From Dechloromonas sp. TW-R-39-2 (GTDB lineage Bacteria > Pseudomonadota > Gammaproteobacteria > Burkholderiales > Rhodocyclaceae): DNA of 64,000 bases. Numbering within the stretch: the stretch's first letter is position 1; the number at the start of each line of letters is the position of its first letter. The position numbers were made by a program, and so were the translations under genes. Shown here piece after piece: positions 41,471 through 50,772 of the stretch. The notes under the pieces are model-generated. The model saw nothing but the letters and a program-made list of their open reading frames with translations. It had not been told where the DNA came from and searched no databases. Location: NCBI RefSeq assembly GCF_016864195.1, contig NZ_CP045202.1:248001-312000 (forward strand). Reading direction: 5' to 3'.

Positions 41471-43009
41471 ATGCATGCCGTCCCCGACTACCTTGAAAAA
41501 GTTCTGAATGCTCAGGTTTACGACGTGGCAATCGAAACGCCGCTCGAACTGGCCAACAACCTTTCTGTCCGGGTCGGCAACAAGATCATTCTCAAGCGCG
41601 AGGACATGCAGCCGGTTTTCTCCTTCAAGCTGCGCGGTGCCTACAACAAGATCTCCAGCCTTTCCGCCGAGAAGCTGAAGCGTGGCGTGATCTGCGCCTC
41701 GGCCGGCAATCATGCCCAGGGTGTCGCACTGTCAGCCAGCAAACTGGGTTGCCGGGCCGTGATCGTCATGCCGACCTCGACACCGGGCATCAAGATCGAC
41801 GCGGTCAAGTCACGCGGTGGCGAAGTCGTGCTGCACGGCGACTCTTTCGACGAAGCCTATGCCCACGCGGTCGAACTGGAAAAAAGCGAGAAACTGACCT
41901 TCGTTCACCCCTTCGACGACCCGGAAGTCATCGCCGGCCAAGGTACCGTGGCAATGGAAATCCTGCGCCAGCATTCGCGCCACAACGGGCCGATCACGGC
42001 TATTTTCTGCGCTATCGGCGGCGGTGGCCTGGCAGCGGGTGTTGCCGCCTATATCAAGCGCCTGCGTCCGGAAATCAAGGTGATCGGCGTTGAAACCTTC
42101 GATGCCGACGCGATGAAACAATCGCTTGCCGCCGGCAAGCGCGTCCGGCTTGACCAGGTTGGCCTGTTTGCCGATGGCACCGCCGTCAAATTCGTCGGCG
42201 AGGAAACCTTCCGCCTGTGCAAGGAATACCTCGATGAAGTGATCCTGGTCGATACCGATGCCATCTGCGCCGCAATCAAGGATGTTTTTGAAGATACCCG
42301 CTCGATTCTCGAACCGGCCGGTGCGCTCGCTGTCGCCGGGGCCAAGGAATACGCCCGCCAGCACAAGCTGAAAGACAAGAACCTGATCGCCGTGACTTCC
42401 GGTGCCAACATGAATTTCGACCGCCTGCGCTTCGTCGCCGAACGGGCCGAAGTTGGCGAACGCCGCGAAGCCGTGCTCGCCGTGACGCTGCCGGAGAAGC
42501 CGGGGGCCTACAAGAAATTCCTCAGCCTGATCGGCAAGCGCAACGTCACCGAATTCAATTACCGCTATCACACGGCCAGCGAAGCCCACGTTTTTGTCGG
42601 TTTGCAGGTCGTCGACCGCAACGAATCGACCAAGCTGGTCGAACAGTTGAGCAAGCACGGTTATCCGACGCTCGACCTGACCGACGACGAAATCGCCAAG
42701 AACCACATTCGCCACATGGTCGGCGGCCATGCCCCGCAAGTCTGCGAACAGGGCATGAGCGAACTGGTTTATCGCTTCGAATTCCCCGAAAAACCGGGCG
42801 CCCTGATGAATTTCCTGACCCAGATGAGTGCCGGCTGGAACATCAGCCTGTTCCACTACCGCAACCACGGCGCCGACTATGGCCGGGTATTGGTCGGCAT
42901 GCAGGTGCCACCGGGCGAAATGGGGCAATTCAGGGAGTTCCTGAAAAATCTCGGCTACGCCCATTGGGACGAGAGCAAGAACCCGGCTTACAAGCTTTTT
43001 CTTGGCTAA
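41471..43009 (+). CDS. ilvA: Biosynthetic threonine ammonia-lyase
   Basis: PLP enzyme of 512 residues. The catalytic domain has the Lys in 'FSFKLRGAYNK' and the 'SAGNHAQGVA' loop; the C-terminus holds two ACT-like domains (about 330-420 and 425-512), the allosteric part that binds isoleucine and valine. It makes 2-oxobutanoate for isoleucine. The ATG at 41471 is chosen over a TTG 21 bp upstream. Confidence 0.96.
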   Translation: MHAVPDYLEKVLNAQVYDVAIETPLELANNLSVRVGNKIILKREDMQPVFSFKLRGAYNKISSLSAEKLKRGVICASAGNHAQGVALSASKLGCRAVIVMPTSTPGIKIDAVKSRGGEVVLHGDSFDEAYAHAVELEKSEKLTFVHPFDDPEVIAGQGTVAMEILRQHSRHNGPITAIFCAIGGGGLAAGVAAYIKRLRPEIKVIGVETFDADAMKQSLAAGKRVRLDQVGLFADGTAVKFVGEETFRLCKEYLDEVILVDTDAICAAIKDVFEDTRSILEPAGALAVAGAKEYARQHKLKDKNLIAVTSGANMNFDRLRFVAERAEVGERREAVLAVTLPEKPGAYKKFLSLIGKRNVTEFNYRYHTASEAHVFVGLQVVDRNESTKLVEQLSKHGYPTLDLTDDEIAKNHIRHMVGGHAPQVCEQGMSELVYRFEFPEKPGALMNFLTQMSAGWNISLFHYRNHGADYGRVLVGMQVPPGEMGQFREFLKNLGYAHWDESKNPAYKLFLG

Positions 43010-43020
43010 TTCTATTTGGT

Positions 43021-43026
43021 TATAAT
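43021..43026 (+). promoter_or_regulatory. Possible -10 of the sbp promoter
   Basis: An exact TATAAT stands in an AT-rich leader 12 bp after ilvA, unusual in this GC-rich sequence. No convincing -35 at 16-18 bp is present, so an activator (CysB would be the expected one for a sulfate-uptake gene) may be needed. The activator is inferred, not seen. Confidence 0.4.
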
Positions 43027-43068
43027 TTTGTGAAAATTAATTCTTTCACAGAATAAAGCAAGCTACCT

Positions 43069-43102
43069 AAACTCCAGTCATCGCCATCTGACTGGAGTTT
43101 TT
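43069..43102 (+). promoter_or_regulatory. Leader hairpin that covers the sbp ribosome-binding site
   Basis: AAACTCCAGTC pairs perfectly over 11 bp with GACTGGAGTTT around a 10-base loop and is followed by TTTTT... directly before the ATG at 43104. The only ribosome site, GGAG at 43094-43097, is in the 3' arm. It can act as a terminator or as a switch that hides the ribosome site. Confidence 0.7.
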
Positions 43103-43103
43103 C

Positions 43104-44099
43104 ATGCGCAAAATCATTCTTTCTGCCGCGTTGACCGCAGCATTCGCGCTGAGCAACGCCTTTGCCCAGACTTCGCTGCTCAACGTCTCCTACGACCCGA
43201 CCCGCGAGCTGTACAAAGATTTCAACGCTGCCTTCGGCAAGCACTGGCAGGGCAAGACCGGCCAGCAAATCAATTTCCGCCAGTCGCACGGCGGCTCGGG
43301 CAAGCAGGCGATGGCTGTGCGCGACGGGCTGGAAGCCGATGTCGTGACGCTAGCGCTGGCTTACGACATCGATGCGCTGGTCGAACGCAAGCTGATTCCG
43401 GCCGACTGGCAGAAGCGCTTCCCGCATAACTCTTCGCCTTACACCTCGACCATCGTCTTCCTGGTCCGCAAGGGCAATCCGAAAGCGATCAAGGACTGGG
43501 GCGATTTGGCCAAGCCGGGAGTCGGCGTGATCACCCCGAACCCAAAAACCTCGGGCGGCGCCCGCTGGAACTATCTGGCGGCCTGGGCCTGGGCGCTGAA
43601 GCAGCCGGGCGGCAACGAGCAGAAGGCGGCTGAATTGCTCAAGGCCATTTTCAAGAATGTGCCGGTGCTCGATTCCGGCGCCCGTGGCTCGACGACCACC
43701 TTTGTTGAACGCGGCCTGGGCGACGTGCTGATTGCCTGGGAAAACGAGGCGCAGCTTGCGGTCAACGAGATCGGCAAGGACAAATTCGAAATCGTCGCCC
43801 CCAGCCTGTCCATCCTCGCCGAGCCGCCGGTTGCGGTGGTCGACAAGGTTGTTGAAAAGCGCGGCACGCGCCTGACGGCGCAGGCTTACCTCGACTATCT
43901 GTACTCCGAAGAAGGCCAGAACATCGCCGCCAGGCATTACTACCGGCCGCGCGATGCCAAGGTAGCCGCGAAGTACGCGGGACAGTTCCCGAAAATCAAG
44001 CTGGTGACCATCGACGACACCTTCGGCGGCTGGCAGAAGGCGCAAAAAACGCACTTTGCCGACGGCGGCAGCTTCGATCAGATTTATCTGAAGAAATAG
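43104..44099 (+). CDS. sbp: Sulfate-type ABC transporter substrate-binding protein
   Basis: Periplasmic protein of 331 residues with a signal peptide (cleavage near 'NAFA') and the Sbp/CysP signatures '[11 protein letters not shown]', '[12 protein letters not shown]' and '[13 protein letters not shown]'. It binds sulfate or thiosulfate. No cysT, cysW or cysA is adjacent, so the permease must be encoded elsewhere. It leads a sulfur-related series: EAL-like gene, cysK and a MalY-type lyase. Confidence 0.94.
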   Translation: MRKIILSAALTAAFALSNAFAQTSLLNVSYDPTRELYKDFNAAFGKHWQGKTGQQINFRQSHGGSGKQAMAVRDGLEADVVTLALAYDIDALVERKLIPADWQKRFPHNSSPYTSTIVFLVRKGNPKAIKDWGDLAKPGVGVITPNPKTSGGARWNYLAAWAWALKQPGGNEQKAAELLKAIFKNVPVLDSGARGSTTTFVERGLGDVLIAWENEAQLAVNEIGKDKFEIVAPSLSILAEPPVAVVDKVVEKRGTRLTAQAYLDYLYSEEGQNIAARHYYRPRDAKVAAKYAGQFPKIKLVTIDDTFGGWQKAQKTHFADGGSFDQIYLKK

Positions 44100-44113
44100 C
44101 AAGGGAAAGCAAG

Positions 44114-44887
44114 ATGCCGCTGATCGACTTGATCCACTATTTCAATCGCAACAATGCCATCGGTGACAGCACGCTTTATCTCGAAGATGAACGTGCAGCC
44201 GCCTGGCATGAAGGGCTACGCCTGCGCTCGCTGTTCCAGCCCATCGTCAATCTTCAGACCGGGCGAGTTATCGGCCATCAGGCTTTCTTAGTCGCAGAAG
44301 ACGAGGAGGCAAATTCACTGGATAGCGACGCTGCGTATCGCCGTTTCCCGTCCGACGAATCGGTTGTCCAGTTCGACCGCTTGTGCCGCACCGTGCACGC
44401 CTTGAATTTCCTTGCCCAGCACCGCCATGCCGGCGGTTACTTGCAGTTGTCCGTCCATCCACGCCATTTGCTGGCCGTTCCCAGCCAGCATGGGCTGGTT
44501 TTCGAAACCATCCTCAAATGCTGCGGGCTTGCCCCGGTCGACATTGTGCTGGAGCTGAAAACCAACGTTGATCTGGATGATGCCCACTTCGCCTCGGCGG
44601 TCGAAAATTACCGCGAACGCGGCTATCGGATTGCTCTCTCAAGCCAGGGCGAGCATCCGGAATTGTTTGCGCCGGATATCGTCAAATATTCGGTGACAAC
44701 GCTCGGTGCCCCCTTCTTTCCGGCAGGGGTGCTGATTCACGCCGATAACTTGGACTCGGCAGAAGATCTCGAAATCGCCAAAGCCTACGGCGCAAAATTG
44801 GGGCAGGGCATTCTTTTCGGGAACGCCGCCCGTGACTGCGTTTCTACCCACAAGCCCGATGGACTCGCCTACAATCTGCGCGACTGA
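44114..44887 (+). CDS. Degenerate EAL-domain protein
   Basis: Cytoplasmic protein of 257 residues that has the EAL fold but lacks the catalytic residues. The EAL motif reads Gln-Ala-Phe in 'VIGHQAFL'; the metal-binding Asn is replaced in 'LQLSVHPRH'; the DDFG loop reads 'LSSQGEH'; the Lys-Asp stretch is 'IVKYSV'. It should not hydrolyse c-di-GMP and may bind a nucleotide or a protein, as YdiV-type proteins do. It lies 14 bp after sbp and 14 bp before cysK, so it belongs to the sulfur operon. Confidence 0.8.
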   Translation: MPLIDLIHYFNRNNAIGDSTLYLEDERAAAWHEGLRLRSLFQPIVNLQTGRVIGHQAFLVAEDEEANSLDSDAAYRRFPSDESVVQFDRLCRTVHALNFLAQHRHAGGYLQLSVHPRHLLAVPSQHGLVFETILKCCGLAPVDIVLELKTNVDLDDAHFASAVENYRERGYRIALSSQGEHPELFAPDIVKYSVTTLGAPFFPAGVLIHADNLDSAEDLEIAKAYGAKLGQGILFGNAARDCVSTHKPDGLAYNLRD

Positions 44888-44901
44888 ACTCTGGAGCCAC
44901 C

Positions 44902-45834
44902 ATGAAAATCGCCAACAACATCACTGAACTGGTCGGCAATACCCCGCTGGTTCGCATCAATCGCCTGACTGCCGGCAGCGGCGCCACCGTTGCTGCCAAG
45001 CTCGAATTCTTCAACCCTGGCCACAGCGTCAAGGACCGGATCGCCGTTGCCATGCTCGACGCGGCACAACTGGCCGGCAAGATCGGGCCGGACACCGTCG
45101 TCCTTGAGCCAACTTCGGGCAATACCGGCATTGGCCTGGCCATGGTCTGCGCCTCGCGCGGCATCAAGTGCGCCTTTGTCATGCCGGAAACGATGAGCCG
45201 CGAGCGCAAGCTGCTGCTCAAGGCCTACGGCGCCGAGCTGATTCTGACGCCGGGCCCCGAAGGCATGGGCGGGGCAATCAAGAAAGCCGAAGAACTGGCC
45301 GCCGCCGATGCGCGCTACTTCATCCCGCAGCAATTTGAAAACCCGGCCAATCCGGCGGTTCACCGCAGCACGACGGCTGAAGAAATCTGGCGTGATACCG
45401 ATGGCCAGGTGGATATCTTTGTTGCCGGCGTAGGCACGGGCGGCACGGTGACCGGCGTCGGCGAAGTGCTCAAGGCACGGAAACCGGGCGTCAAGATCGT
45501 TGCCGTCGAGCCGGACGCTTCACCGGTACTGTCCGGCGGTGCCAAGGGACCGCACCCGATTCAGGGCATTGGCGCCGGCTTTGTACCGGGCGTGCTGAAC
45601 ACGGCCGCCTACGATGAAGTCATTCGCGTCAAGAATGAAGATGCCTTTGCCACGGCACGCCAGATGGCGACCGAAGAAGGCCTGCTGGTCGGCATCTCTT
45701 CCGGCGCAGCCACCTGGGCGGCACTCGAACTGGCCAAGCGCCCTGAAAATGCCGGCAAGCTGATCGTCGTGATCATTCCGTCATTCGGCGAACGCTATCT
45801 GTCCACCGCTCTTTATCAGCACCTCGAAGTTTGA
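44902..45834 (+). CDS. cysK: Cysteine synthase (O-acetylserine sulfhydrylase A)
   Basis: PLP enzyme of 310 residues with the Schiff-base Lys in '[11 protein letters not shown]', the substrate loop 'TSGNTGIG' and the C-terminal glycine-rich 'GISSGAA'. It forms cysteine from O-acetylserine and sulfide. The length and '[10 protein letters not shown]' fit CysK rather than CysM. Its TGA overlaps the TTG start of the next gene. Confidence 0.94.
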   Translation: MKIANNITELVGNTPLVRINRLTAGSGATVAAKLEFFNPGHSVKDRIAVAMLDAAQLAGKIGPDTVVLEPTSGNTGIGLAMVCASRGIKCAFVMPETMSRERKLLLKAYGAELILTPGPEGMGGAIKKAEELAAADARYFIPQQFENPANPAVHRSTTAEEIWRDTDGQVDIFVAGVGTGGTVTGVGEVLKARKPGVKIVAVEPDASPVLSGGAKGPHPIQGIGAGFVPGVLNTAAYDEVIRVKNEDAFATARQMATEEGLLVGISSGAATWAALELAKRPENAGKLIVVIIPSFGERYLSTALYQHLEV

Positions 45835-46961
45835 GTATTTTCGACCGCATCATCGACCGGCAAGCTTCCGGCTCCATTAAATGGGGCAAGTACGCCGGTC
45901 GCGACATCCTGCCTCTGTGGGTTGCCGATATGGATTTTGCAGCGCCGCCCGCGGTGCTCGAGGCGCTGCAAGAACGCCTGACGCATGCAGTCTTTGGCTA
46001 CGGTCACGCTCAGACCTCGCTCACAGAGTCAGTGCTCACTCACATTGCGAGCGAGTATCAATGGCAAGTGGAAGCTGACTGGATCGTCTGGCTACCGGGC
46101 CTGGTCAGCGGCCTGAACATTGCCTGTCGTGCGATCGATGGCGAAGTGCTGACTGCCACGCCGATTTATCCGCCTTTCCTGTCCGCCCCAAAACTATCCG
46201 GACGCGTACTCAACCGGGTCGATCTGGCCCAAACCGATGGGCGCTGGCATTGGGACAAAAATGCCCTGAACGAGGCGTCGACCGCAGCAACCCGCCTTTT
46301 CCTGCTCTGCCATCCGCACAACCCGGTTGGCCGTTGCTGGGATCGGGCGGAACTGCTCGATCTCGCGGCTTTTGCCGAGGCACGCGACCTGATCGTCTGT
46401 TCGGATGAAATCCACTGCGGCCTGATTCTCGACGCCGACAAGCGCCACATCCCCTTCGCCAGCCTGTCGCCCGATGCGGCCAAGCGCAGCATCACGCTGA
46501 TGGCCCCGTCGAAAACCTTCAATATCCCCGGCCTCGGCTGTGCTTTTGCCGTCATTCCGGATGCCGGTCTGCGGCGCCGTTTCCTGCGCGCCATGGATGG
46601 CATCGTGCCGCACGTCAATGTGCTCGGCCTGGCCGCCTGCGAAGCGGCCTACCGTGACTGCGCCGAGTGGCATCGCGAGCTGATCGCCTATCTGGCCGGC
46701 AATCGCGATTTGCTGGAAGCTGCGGTCAACGCCATTCCGGGCATCAAAATGAGTCACGTCGAAGCCACTTACCTGGCCTGGATCGACGTGCGTTCACTGG
46801 GGCTGGCTCAAGCGGCCGTCCACTTTGAAACGCACGGCCTCGGTTTGTCGGATGGCGCCGATTTTGGCGCGCCCGGCTGGCTCAGGTTGAATTTCGGCTG
46901 TCCGCGCAGCACGCTCGAAGAAGCCCTGCGGCGTCTCAAACAAGCCTGCAGCCCACGATGA
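45831..46961 (+). CDS. MalY/PatB-type PLP C-S lyase
   Basis: Class I/II aminotransferase-fold protein of 376 residues. '[16 protein letters not shown]' and the PLP Lys in '[14 protein letters not shown]' are typical of the MalY/PatB group of cystathionine beta-lyases. It probably cleaves cystathionine or other cysteine S-conjugates to give homocysteine or free thiols. Start TTG at 45831 overlaps cysK by 4 bp, so the pair is translationally linked. Confidence 0.88.
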   Translation: MSIFDRIIDRQASGSIKWGKYAGRDILPLWVADMDFAAPPAVLEALQERLTHAVFGYGHAQTSLTESVLTHIASEYQWQVEADWIVWLPGLVSGLNIACRAIDGEVLTATPIYPPFLSAPKLSGRVLNRVDLAQTDGRWHWDKNALNEASTAATRLFLLCHPHNPVGRCWDRAELLDLAAFAEARDLIVCSDEIHCGLILDADKRHIPFASLSPDAAKRSITLMAPSKTFNIPGLGCAFAVIPDAGLRRRFLRAMDGIVPHVNVLGLAACEAAYRDCAEWHRELIAYLAGNRDLLEAAVNAIPGIKMSHVEATYLAWIDVRSLGLAQAAVHFETHGLGLSDGADFGAPGWLRLNFGCPRSTLEEALRRLKQACSPR

Positions 46962-47248
46962 ATCCCTACACGCTCGCTGTTTTCGCCCTGTTGCTGGCCG
47001 CCGTTGCACAAACCAGTGCGGCCTGGATTGCAACCGAACTTTTCCTGCTCAAAGGGCAGGGCAGCACGCGCCGTCGGGCCTGGCTGGCCATTTCGCTGGC
47101 CGCGATGCTGCTCGCCCTGCAACACGGCTACGCCATCGAACTGGCCATGCGCACGGGGCTTTACGATCTGCGCCAGGCTCTGCTGGCGATGCTTGTTTCG
47201 TTGCTCTTCGTCCTCGGCCTGTTCAGCATCCGGCGGTCGACGGACTGA
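46958..47248 (+). CDS. Small membrane protein of unknown function
   Basis: Protein of 96 residues with about three hydrophobic helices (about 5-28, 42-58, 70-88) and a positively charged loop 'GSTRRRA'. I do not recognise a family. It overlaps the MalY-like gene by ATGA at 46958-46961, which supports that it is real and part of the operon. Its 3' end overlaps the convergent cyclo-ligase gene by 26 bp. Confidence 0.65.
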   Translation: MNPYTLAVFALLLAAVAQTSAAWIATELFLLKGQGSTRRRAWLAISLAAMLLALQHGYAIELAMRTGLYDLRQALLAMLVSLLFVLGLFSIRRSTD

Positions 47249-47810
47249 AAATACCGTTTTCGGTGACGATCCAGTCGAGACGCTGGTCGTGCATTTCCGG
47301 CCGGATGCTGTCCAGCCGGTTGATCTCGAAACCGACGCCAACCGCCAACGGGCGCGGCTCAAGCGCAGCCAGCGTCCGGTCAAAATAGCCACCGCCATAA
47401 CCGAGCCGGTAACCTGCAGCATCAAAGCCATTGAGCGGCAACAAAATCAGGTCCGGATGGACAAATTCGCCATCCTGCGGCGTCGGAATCCCGTAACGGT
47501 CAGGACTGAGCTGTGTTGTCGCGGTCCACAAGCGAAAGGCCAGTGGTTCGGCCTCGGCCACGACAACCGGTAAAGCCAGATGCACGCCTTGCTGCGCCCA
47601 GGGCCCGGCAATCGCCCTCACATCCGGTTCGTGTTTGATCGGCCAGCAAAATGCGGCAATCCGAGGCGCCGGCAACCCGCTCAACAAATGCCCGACAATC
47701 TCGGCCGACAAGGCCGCATGACGTGCTGGCGGCATGGCCGCCCGGCGCGCCACCATCTCGCGCCGCAACGCCCGCCGCCAGCCCGTGTTATCCTCGATCA
47801 GCTCACTCAT
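47223..47810 (-). CDS. 5-formyltetrahydrofolate cyclo-ligase
   Basis: Protein of 195 residues with the ATP/folate motif 'GYGGGYFDRTLA' and the N-terminal 'LRREMVARRAAM' typical of the family. It converts 5-formyl-THF to 5,10-methenyl-THF. It starts only 14 bp from the divergent lytic transglycosylase start, so their promoters overlap. In proteobacteria this gene often lies next to ssrS (6S RNA); none is evident here. Confidence 0.92.
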   Translation of the reverse strand: MSELIEDNTGWRRALRREMVARRAAMPPARHAALSAEIVGHLLSGLPAPRIAAFCWPIKHEPDVRAIAGPWAQQGVHLALPVVVAEAEPLAFRLWTATTQLSPDRYGIPTPQDGEFVHPDLILLPLNGFDAAGYRLGYGGGYFDRTLAALEPRPLAVGVGFEINRLDSIRPEMHDQRLDWIVTENGIFSPSTAGC

Positions 47811-47824
47811 TCGTCAAATCTAGC

Positions 47825-49756
47825 ATGAAGTTTCGCCTTCTCGTTTTAAGCCTGTCCCTTTCCTTCCCTCTTTTCGCGCAGGACAGCCGCGACCTCGCCT
47901 TCCTCACCGCCCGCGACGCCTTCCGGGCTGGCGACCGCAACAAGCTGGAGCGCGCAACCACCCAACTCGGCAATCACGAACTGGCGCCTTACGTCGAAAG
48001 TTACCGTCTGCGCATGTGGATGGATCAGGGCGACGCCAGTGCGATGCGCACCTTCTTCGAGCGCAACGAGAAAAGCTATGTCGCCGAAAAGCTGCGCGTC
48101 GACTGGATTCGCTGGCTGGCCAAGCGTTCCACGTGGAACGAGGTAGAAAGTGAATACGCCCGCCTGATCGCCCCGGAACCGGACGTCGTTTGCATCAACC
48201 AGCAAGCCCGCTTGGCGCGTGACGACAAAACCGTACTCGATGAAGCCGAAAAACTCTGGCTGACCCAACTCGAACCGCCGGAACCCTGTCGTCCGGTGAT
48301 CGACGCACTGGTCAGCGGCCAACGCATGAGCAGCGACGATGTCTGGCAACGCGCCCGTCGCCAGATCGAGGCCAACCGCCCTGGCTGGGCCAAGACCACA
48401 CTGAATTACCTGCCGGACAGCCAGCTCCCGGATAGTCGTGCGCTCGACAGTGCGATCAGCAATTCGATGGGCTATCTCGTCCGCCAGCCGGCCAACTGGT
48501 CGTCGAGCCGGGCAGGGCGCGAACTGGCTGCCATCGCCATCCAGCGCATGGCAGCCAACGACCCGCGTGCCGCGGCCGATGAGCTCGACAAGCTCAAGAG
48601 CAAGATGCAGGACTCCGAAAAACAGTGGGCCTGGAGCCAGATCGGCCTGCAGGCCGCCAAGAAACACATGCCGGAAGCCGTGGCCTGGTTCAATGCCGCC
48701 GGAAAGACGACGCTTTCCGAAGATGCTTACCAATGGAAGGTACGCGCCGCACTGCGCGCCCAGGAATGGGGTTCCGTCCTGAAAACCATTGAATCGATGC
48801 CGCACGAACTGGCGGCCAGACCCGAATGGATCTACTGGCTGGGCCGCGCCCAGAAAGCCGGCGGCCGGACGACGGATGCCGATGCCTTGTTCGAAAAGAT
48901 TGCCGGCCAGTCCAATTTCTACGGCAATCTGGCCGACGAGGAACTGGGTCGCAGCGTCATGCCACCGCCCAAGGCCAAACCGCCAACCAGCGAAGAACAA
49001 AAAACAGCGCGGGAAAATCCGGGCATTCGCCGGGCCCTCGCGTTTTTCCGGCTCGACATGCGAACAGAAGCCGTCAAGGAATGGAACTGGTCTCTGCGCG
49101 GCATGGATGATCGCGAACTGCTCGCCGCCGCCGACCTGGCCAAGCGCAACCAGATCTGGGACCGGGCGATCAACACCGCCGACCGGACCAAGAACGAACA
49201 CGATTACAGCCTGCGCTTCCTCGCACCTTACGGCGAACATGTCCGTCCGGCTGCCCAGAATCAATCGCTCGACGATGCCTGGGTGTACGGTCTGATGCGC
49301 CAGGAAAGCCGCTTCATTACCAGTGCCAAATCAAATGTCGGCGCCTCCGGGCTGATGCAGCTGATGCCGGCGACCGCCAAATGGGTGGCCAAGAAAATCG
49401 GCCTGCGCGAGTACAACCACAGCCAGGTCCACGACACGCAAACCAACGTCCTGCTCGGCACCAGCTACATGCGCCTGGTCATGGAAAACCTCGACAATCA
49501 CCCGGTACTGGCTTCTGCAGCCTATAACGCCGGACCGGGCCGGGCCAAGAAATGGCGCGCCGAGCGGCCGCTGGAAGGGGCAATCTATGCCGAAACCATC
49601 CCGTTCAGCGAAACCCGTGACTACGTCAAGAAAGTGATGAGCAATGCGGTTTATTACTCGGCCCTGTTCAATGGCAAGCCGGATTCGCTGAAAGCCCGGC
49701 TGGGTGTCGTCGGTGCGCGCACATCGGATGCGCCAAAAGACGCAGATTTGCCTTAA
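47825..49756 (+). CDS. slt: Soluble lytic murein transglycosylase (Slt70-like)
   Basis: Periplasmic protein of 643 residues with a signal peptide (cleavage near 'PLFA'). A long alpha-helical superhelix precedes the C-terminal SLT domain with the catalytic Glu in 'LMRQESRF' and 'GASGLMQLMPATAKW'. It cuts murein to 1,6-anhydro products. The ATG at 47825 is chosen over an upstream frame opening because the signal peptide begins there. Confidence 0.93.
   Translation: MKFRLLVLSLSLSFPLFAQDSRDLAFLTARDAFRAGDRNKLERATTQLGNHELAPYVESYRLRMWMDQGDASAMRTFFERNEKSYVAEKLRVDWIRWLAKRSTWNEVESEYARLIAPEPDVVCINQQARLARDDKTVLDEAEKLWLTQLEPPEPCRPVIDALVSGQRMSSDDVWQRARRQIEANRPGWAKTTLNYLPDSQLPDSRALDSAISNSMGYLVRQPANWSSSRAGRELAAIAIQRMAANDPRAAADELDKLKSKMQDSEKQWAWSQIGLQAAKKHMPEAVAWFNAAGKTTLSEDAYQWKVRAALRAQEWGSVLKTIESMPHELAARPEWIYWLGRAQKAGGRTTDADALFEKIAGQSNFYGNLADEELGRSVMPPPKAKPPTSEEQKTARENPGIRRALAFFRLDMRTEAVKEWNWSLRGMDDRELLAAADLAKRNQIWDRAINTADRTKNEHDYSLRFLAPYGEHVRPAAQNQSLDDAWVYGLMRQESRFITSAKSNVGASGLMQLMPATAKWVAKKIGLREYNHSQVHDTQTNVLLGTSYMRLVMENLDNHPVLASAAYNAGPGRAKKWRAERPLEGAIYAETIPFSETRDYVKKVMSNAVYYSALFNGKPDSLKARLGVVGARTSDAPKDADLP
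48125..48140. other. parS-like perfect palindrome
   Basis: CGTTCCACGTGGAACG is a perfect 16-bp palindrome with the parS core CCACGTGG, but its outer bases differ from the consensus at three positions. It lies inside slt. Confidence 0.25.
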
Positions 49757-49793
49757 AATTCAAGTTTTTCGAGTTTCGACTTCGGGGTTCCAG

Positions 49794-50756
49794 ATGGCCA
49801 TCAAAAAAGTCTTGTTGCTGGGGGGTAGCGGATTCATCGGTACCTATATCGCCAATCGCCTGTCGCAACGCGGTATCGAAGTCACGATTCCGACCCGTCG
49901 TCGCGAACGCACCAAGGCGCTGATCATCCAGCCGAACATCGAGATGCCGGAAGCCAACATCCACTGCGAGCAAACGCTGGCCGCATTGATGCAGGGTCAG
50001 GATGCCGTGATCAACCTGGTCGGCATCCTGCACAGCCGCGACGTCCAGCTGCCGTACAGCCGCGACTTCGCTCAGGCGCACGTCGAACTGCCGAAGAAGA
50101 TCGTCGCCGCTTGCAAGACCGCCGGCGTCCGCCGTCTGGTGCACATGAGCGCCCTGCAGGCCGACTCGAAAGGCCCGTCCGAATACCTCTGCTCGAAGGG
50201 TGATGGCGAAGCCGTCGTGCTCGCCGCCAAGAACGAACTCGATGTCACGGTATTCCGTCCGTCGGTCATTTTCGGCCTCGGCGACTCCTTCCTGAACACC
50301 TTTGCTTCAGCCCTGAAGAAACTGCCGATTTTCCCGCTCGGTTTCGGCCACGCCCGCTTCCAGCCCGTCTGGGCCGCAGACGTAGCCGATGCTTTCGTCG
50401 ACAGCCTGAGCGACGAAGCCACTTTCGGCCAGACCTACGAACTGGTCGGCCCGAAGGTTTACACGCTGCGCGAGCTGGTGGACTACACCGCAGAACTGAC
50501 TGGCAGCAATGCCACCATCCTGCCCCTGTCGGAAGGCTGGGCCTATCTGCAGGCCGGGTTGATGTGGCTGGCACCGAATCCGCTGCTCTCGCCGGACAAC
50601 CTGCGCTCGATGCAGGTCGACAGCGTCGGCCAGCCGGGTGCTACGGCACCAGCCCACTGGCAGCCGACGGCCCTCGAAGCCATCGCCCCATCCTACATCG
50701 CGCTCAATACGCCGAAGGGCAAGCTCGACAGCTTCCGCTTCCGCGCCGGGCGCTAA
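49794..50756 (+). CDS. NDUFA9-like NAD(P)-binding epimerase-fold protein
   Basis: Protein of 320 residues with an N-terminal Rossmann motif 'LLGGSGFIGTYIANRL' and the complex-I NDUFA9-like atypical SDR pattern ('VNLVGILHS', 'HMSALQADS'). The bacterial role is not established; a chaperone-like or redox-sensing role is inferred from the mitochondrial relatives. The ATG at 49794 is preferred because the Rossmann fold begins at once. Confidence 0.88.
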   Translation: MAIKKVLLLGGSGFIGTYIANRLSQRGIEVTIPTRRRERTKALIIQPNIEMPEANIHCEQTLAALMQGQDAVINLVGILHSRDVQLPYSRDFAQAHVELPKKIVAACKTAGVRRLVHMSALQADSKGPSEYLCSKGDGEAVVLAAKNELDVTVFRPSVIFGLGDSFLNTFASALKKLPIFPLGFGHARFQPVWAADVADAFVDSLSDEATFGQTYELVGPKVYTLRELVDYTAELTGSNATILPLSEGWAYLQAGLMWLAPNPLLSPDNLRSMQVDSVGQPGATAPAHWQPTALEAIAPSYIALNTPKGKLDSFRFRAGR

Positions 50757-50772
50757 GCCCGCCGGCCCGACC

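Noticed and set aside
47846..49264. Minus-strand frame of 472 codons within slt
   Set aside because: A mirror frame of slt; no family resemblance, and the plus strand encodes an intact transglycosylase with signal peptide and catalytic motif.
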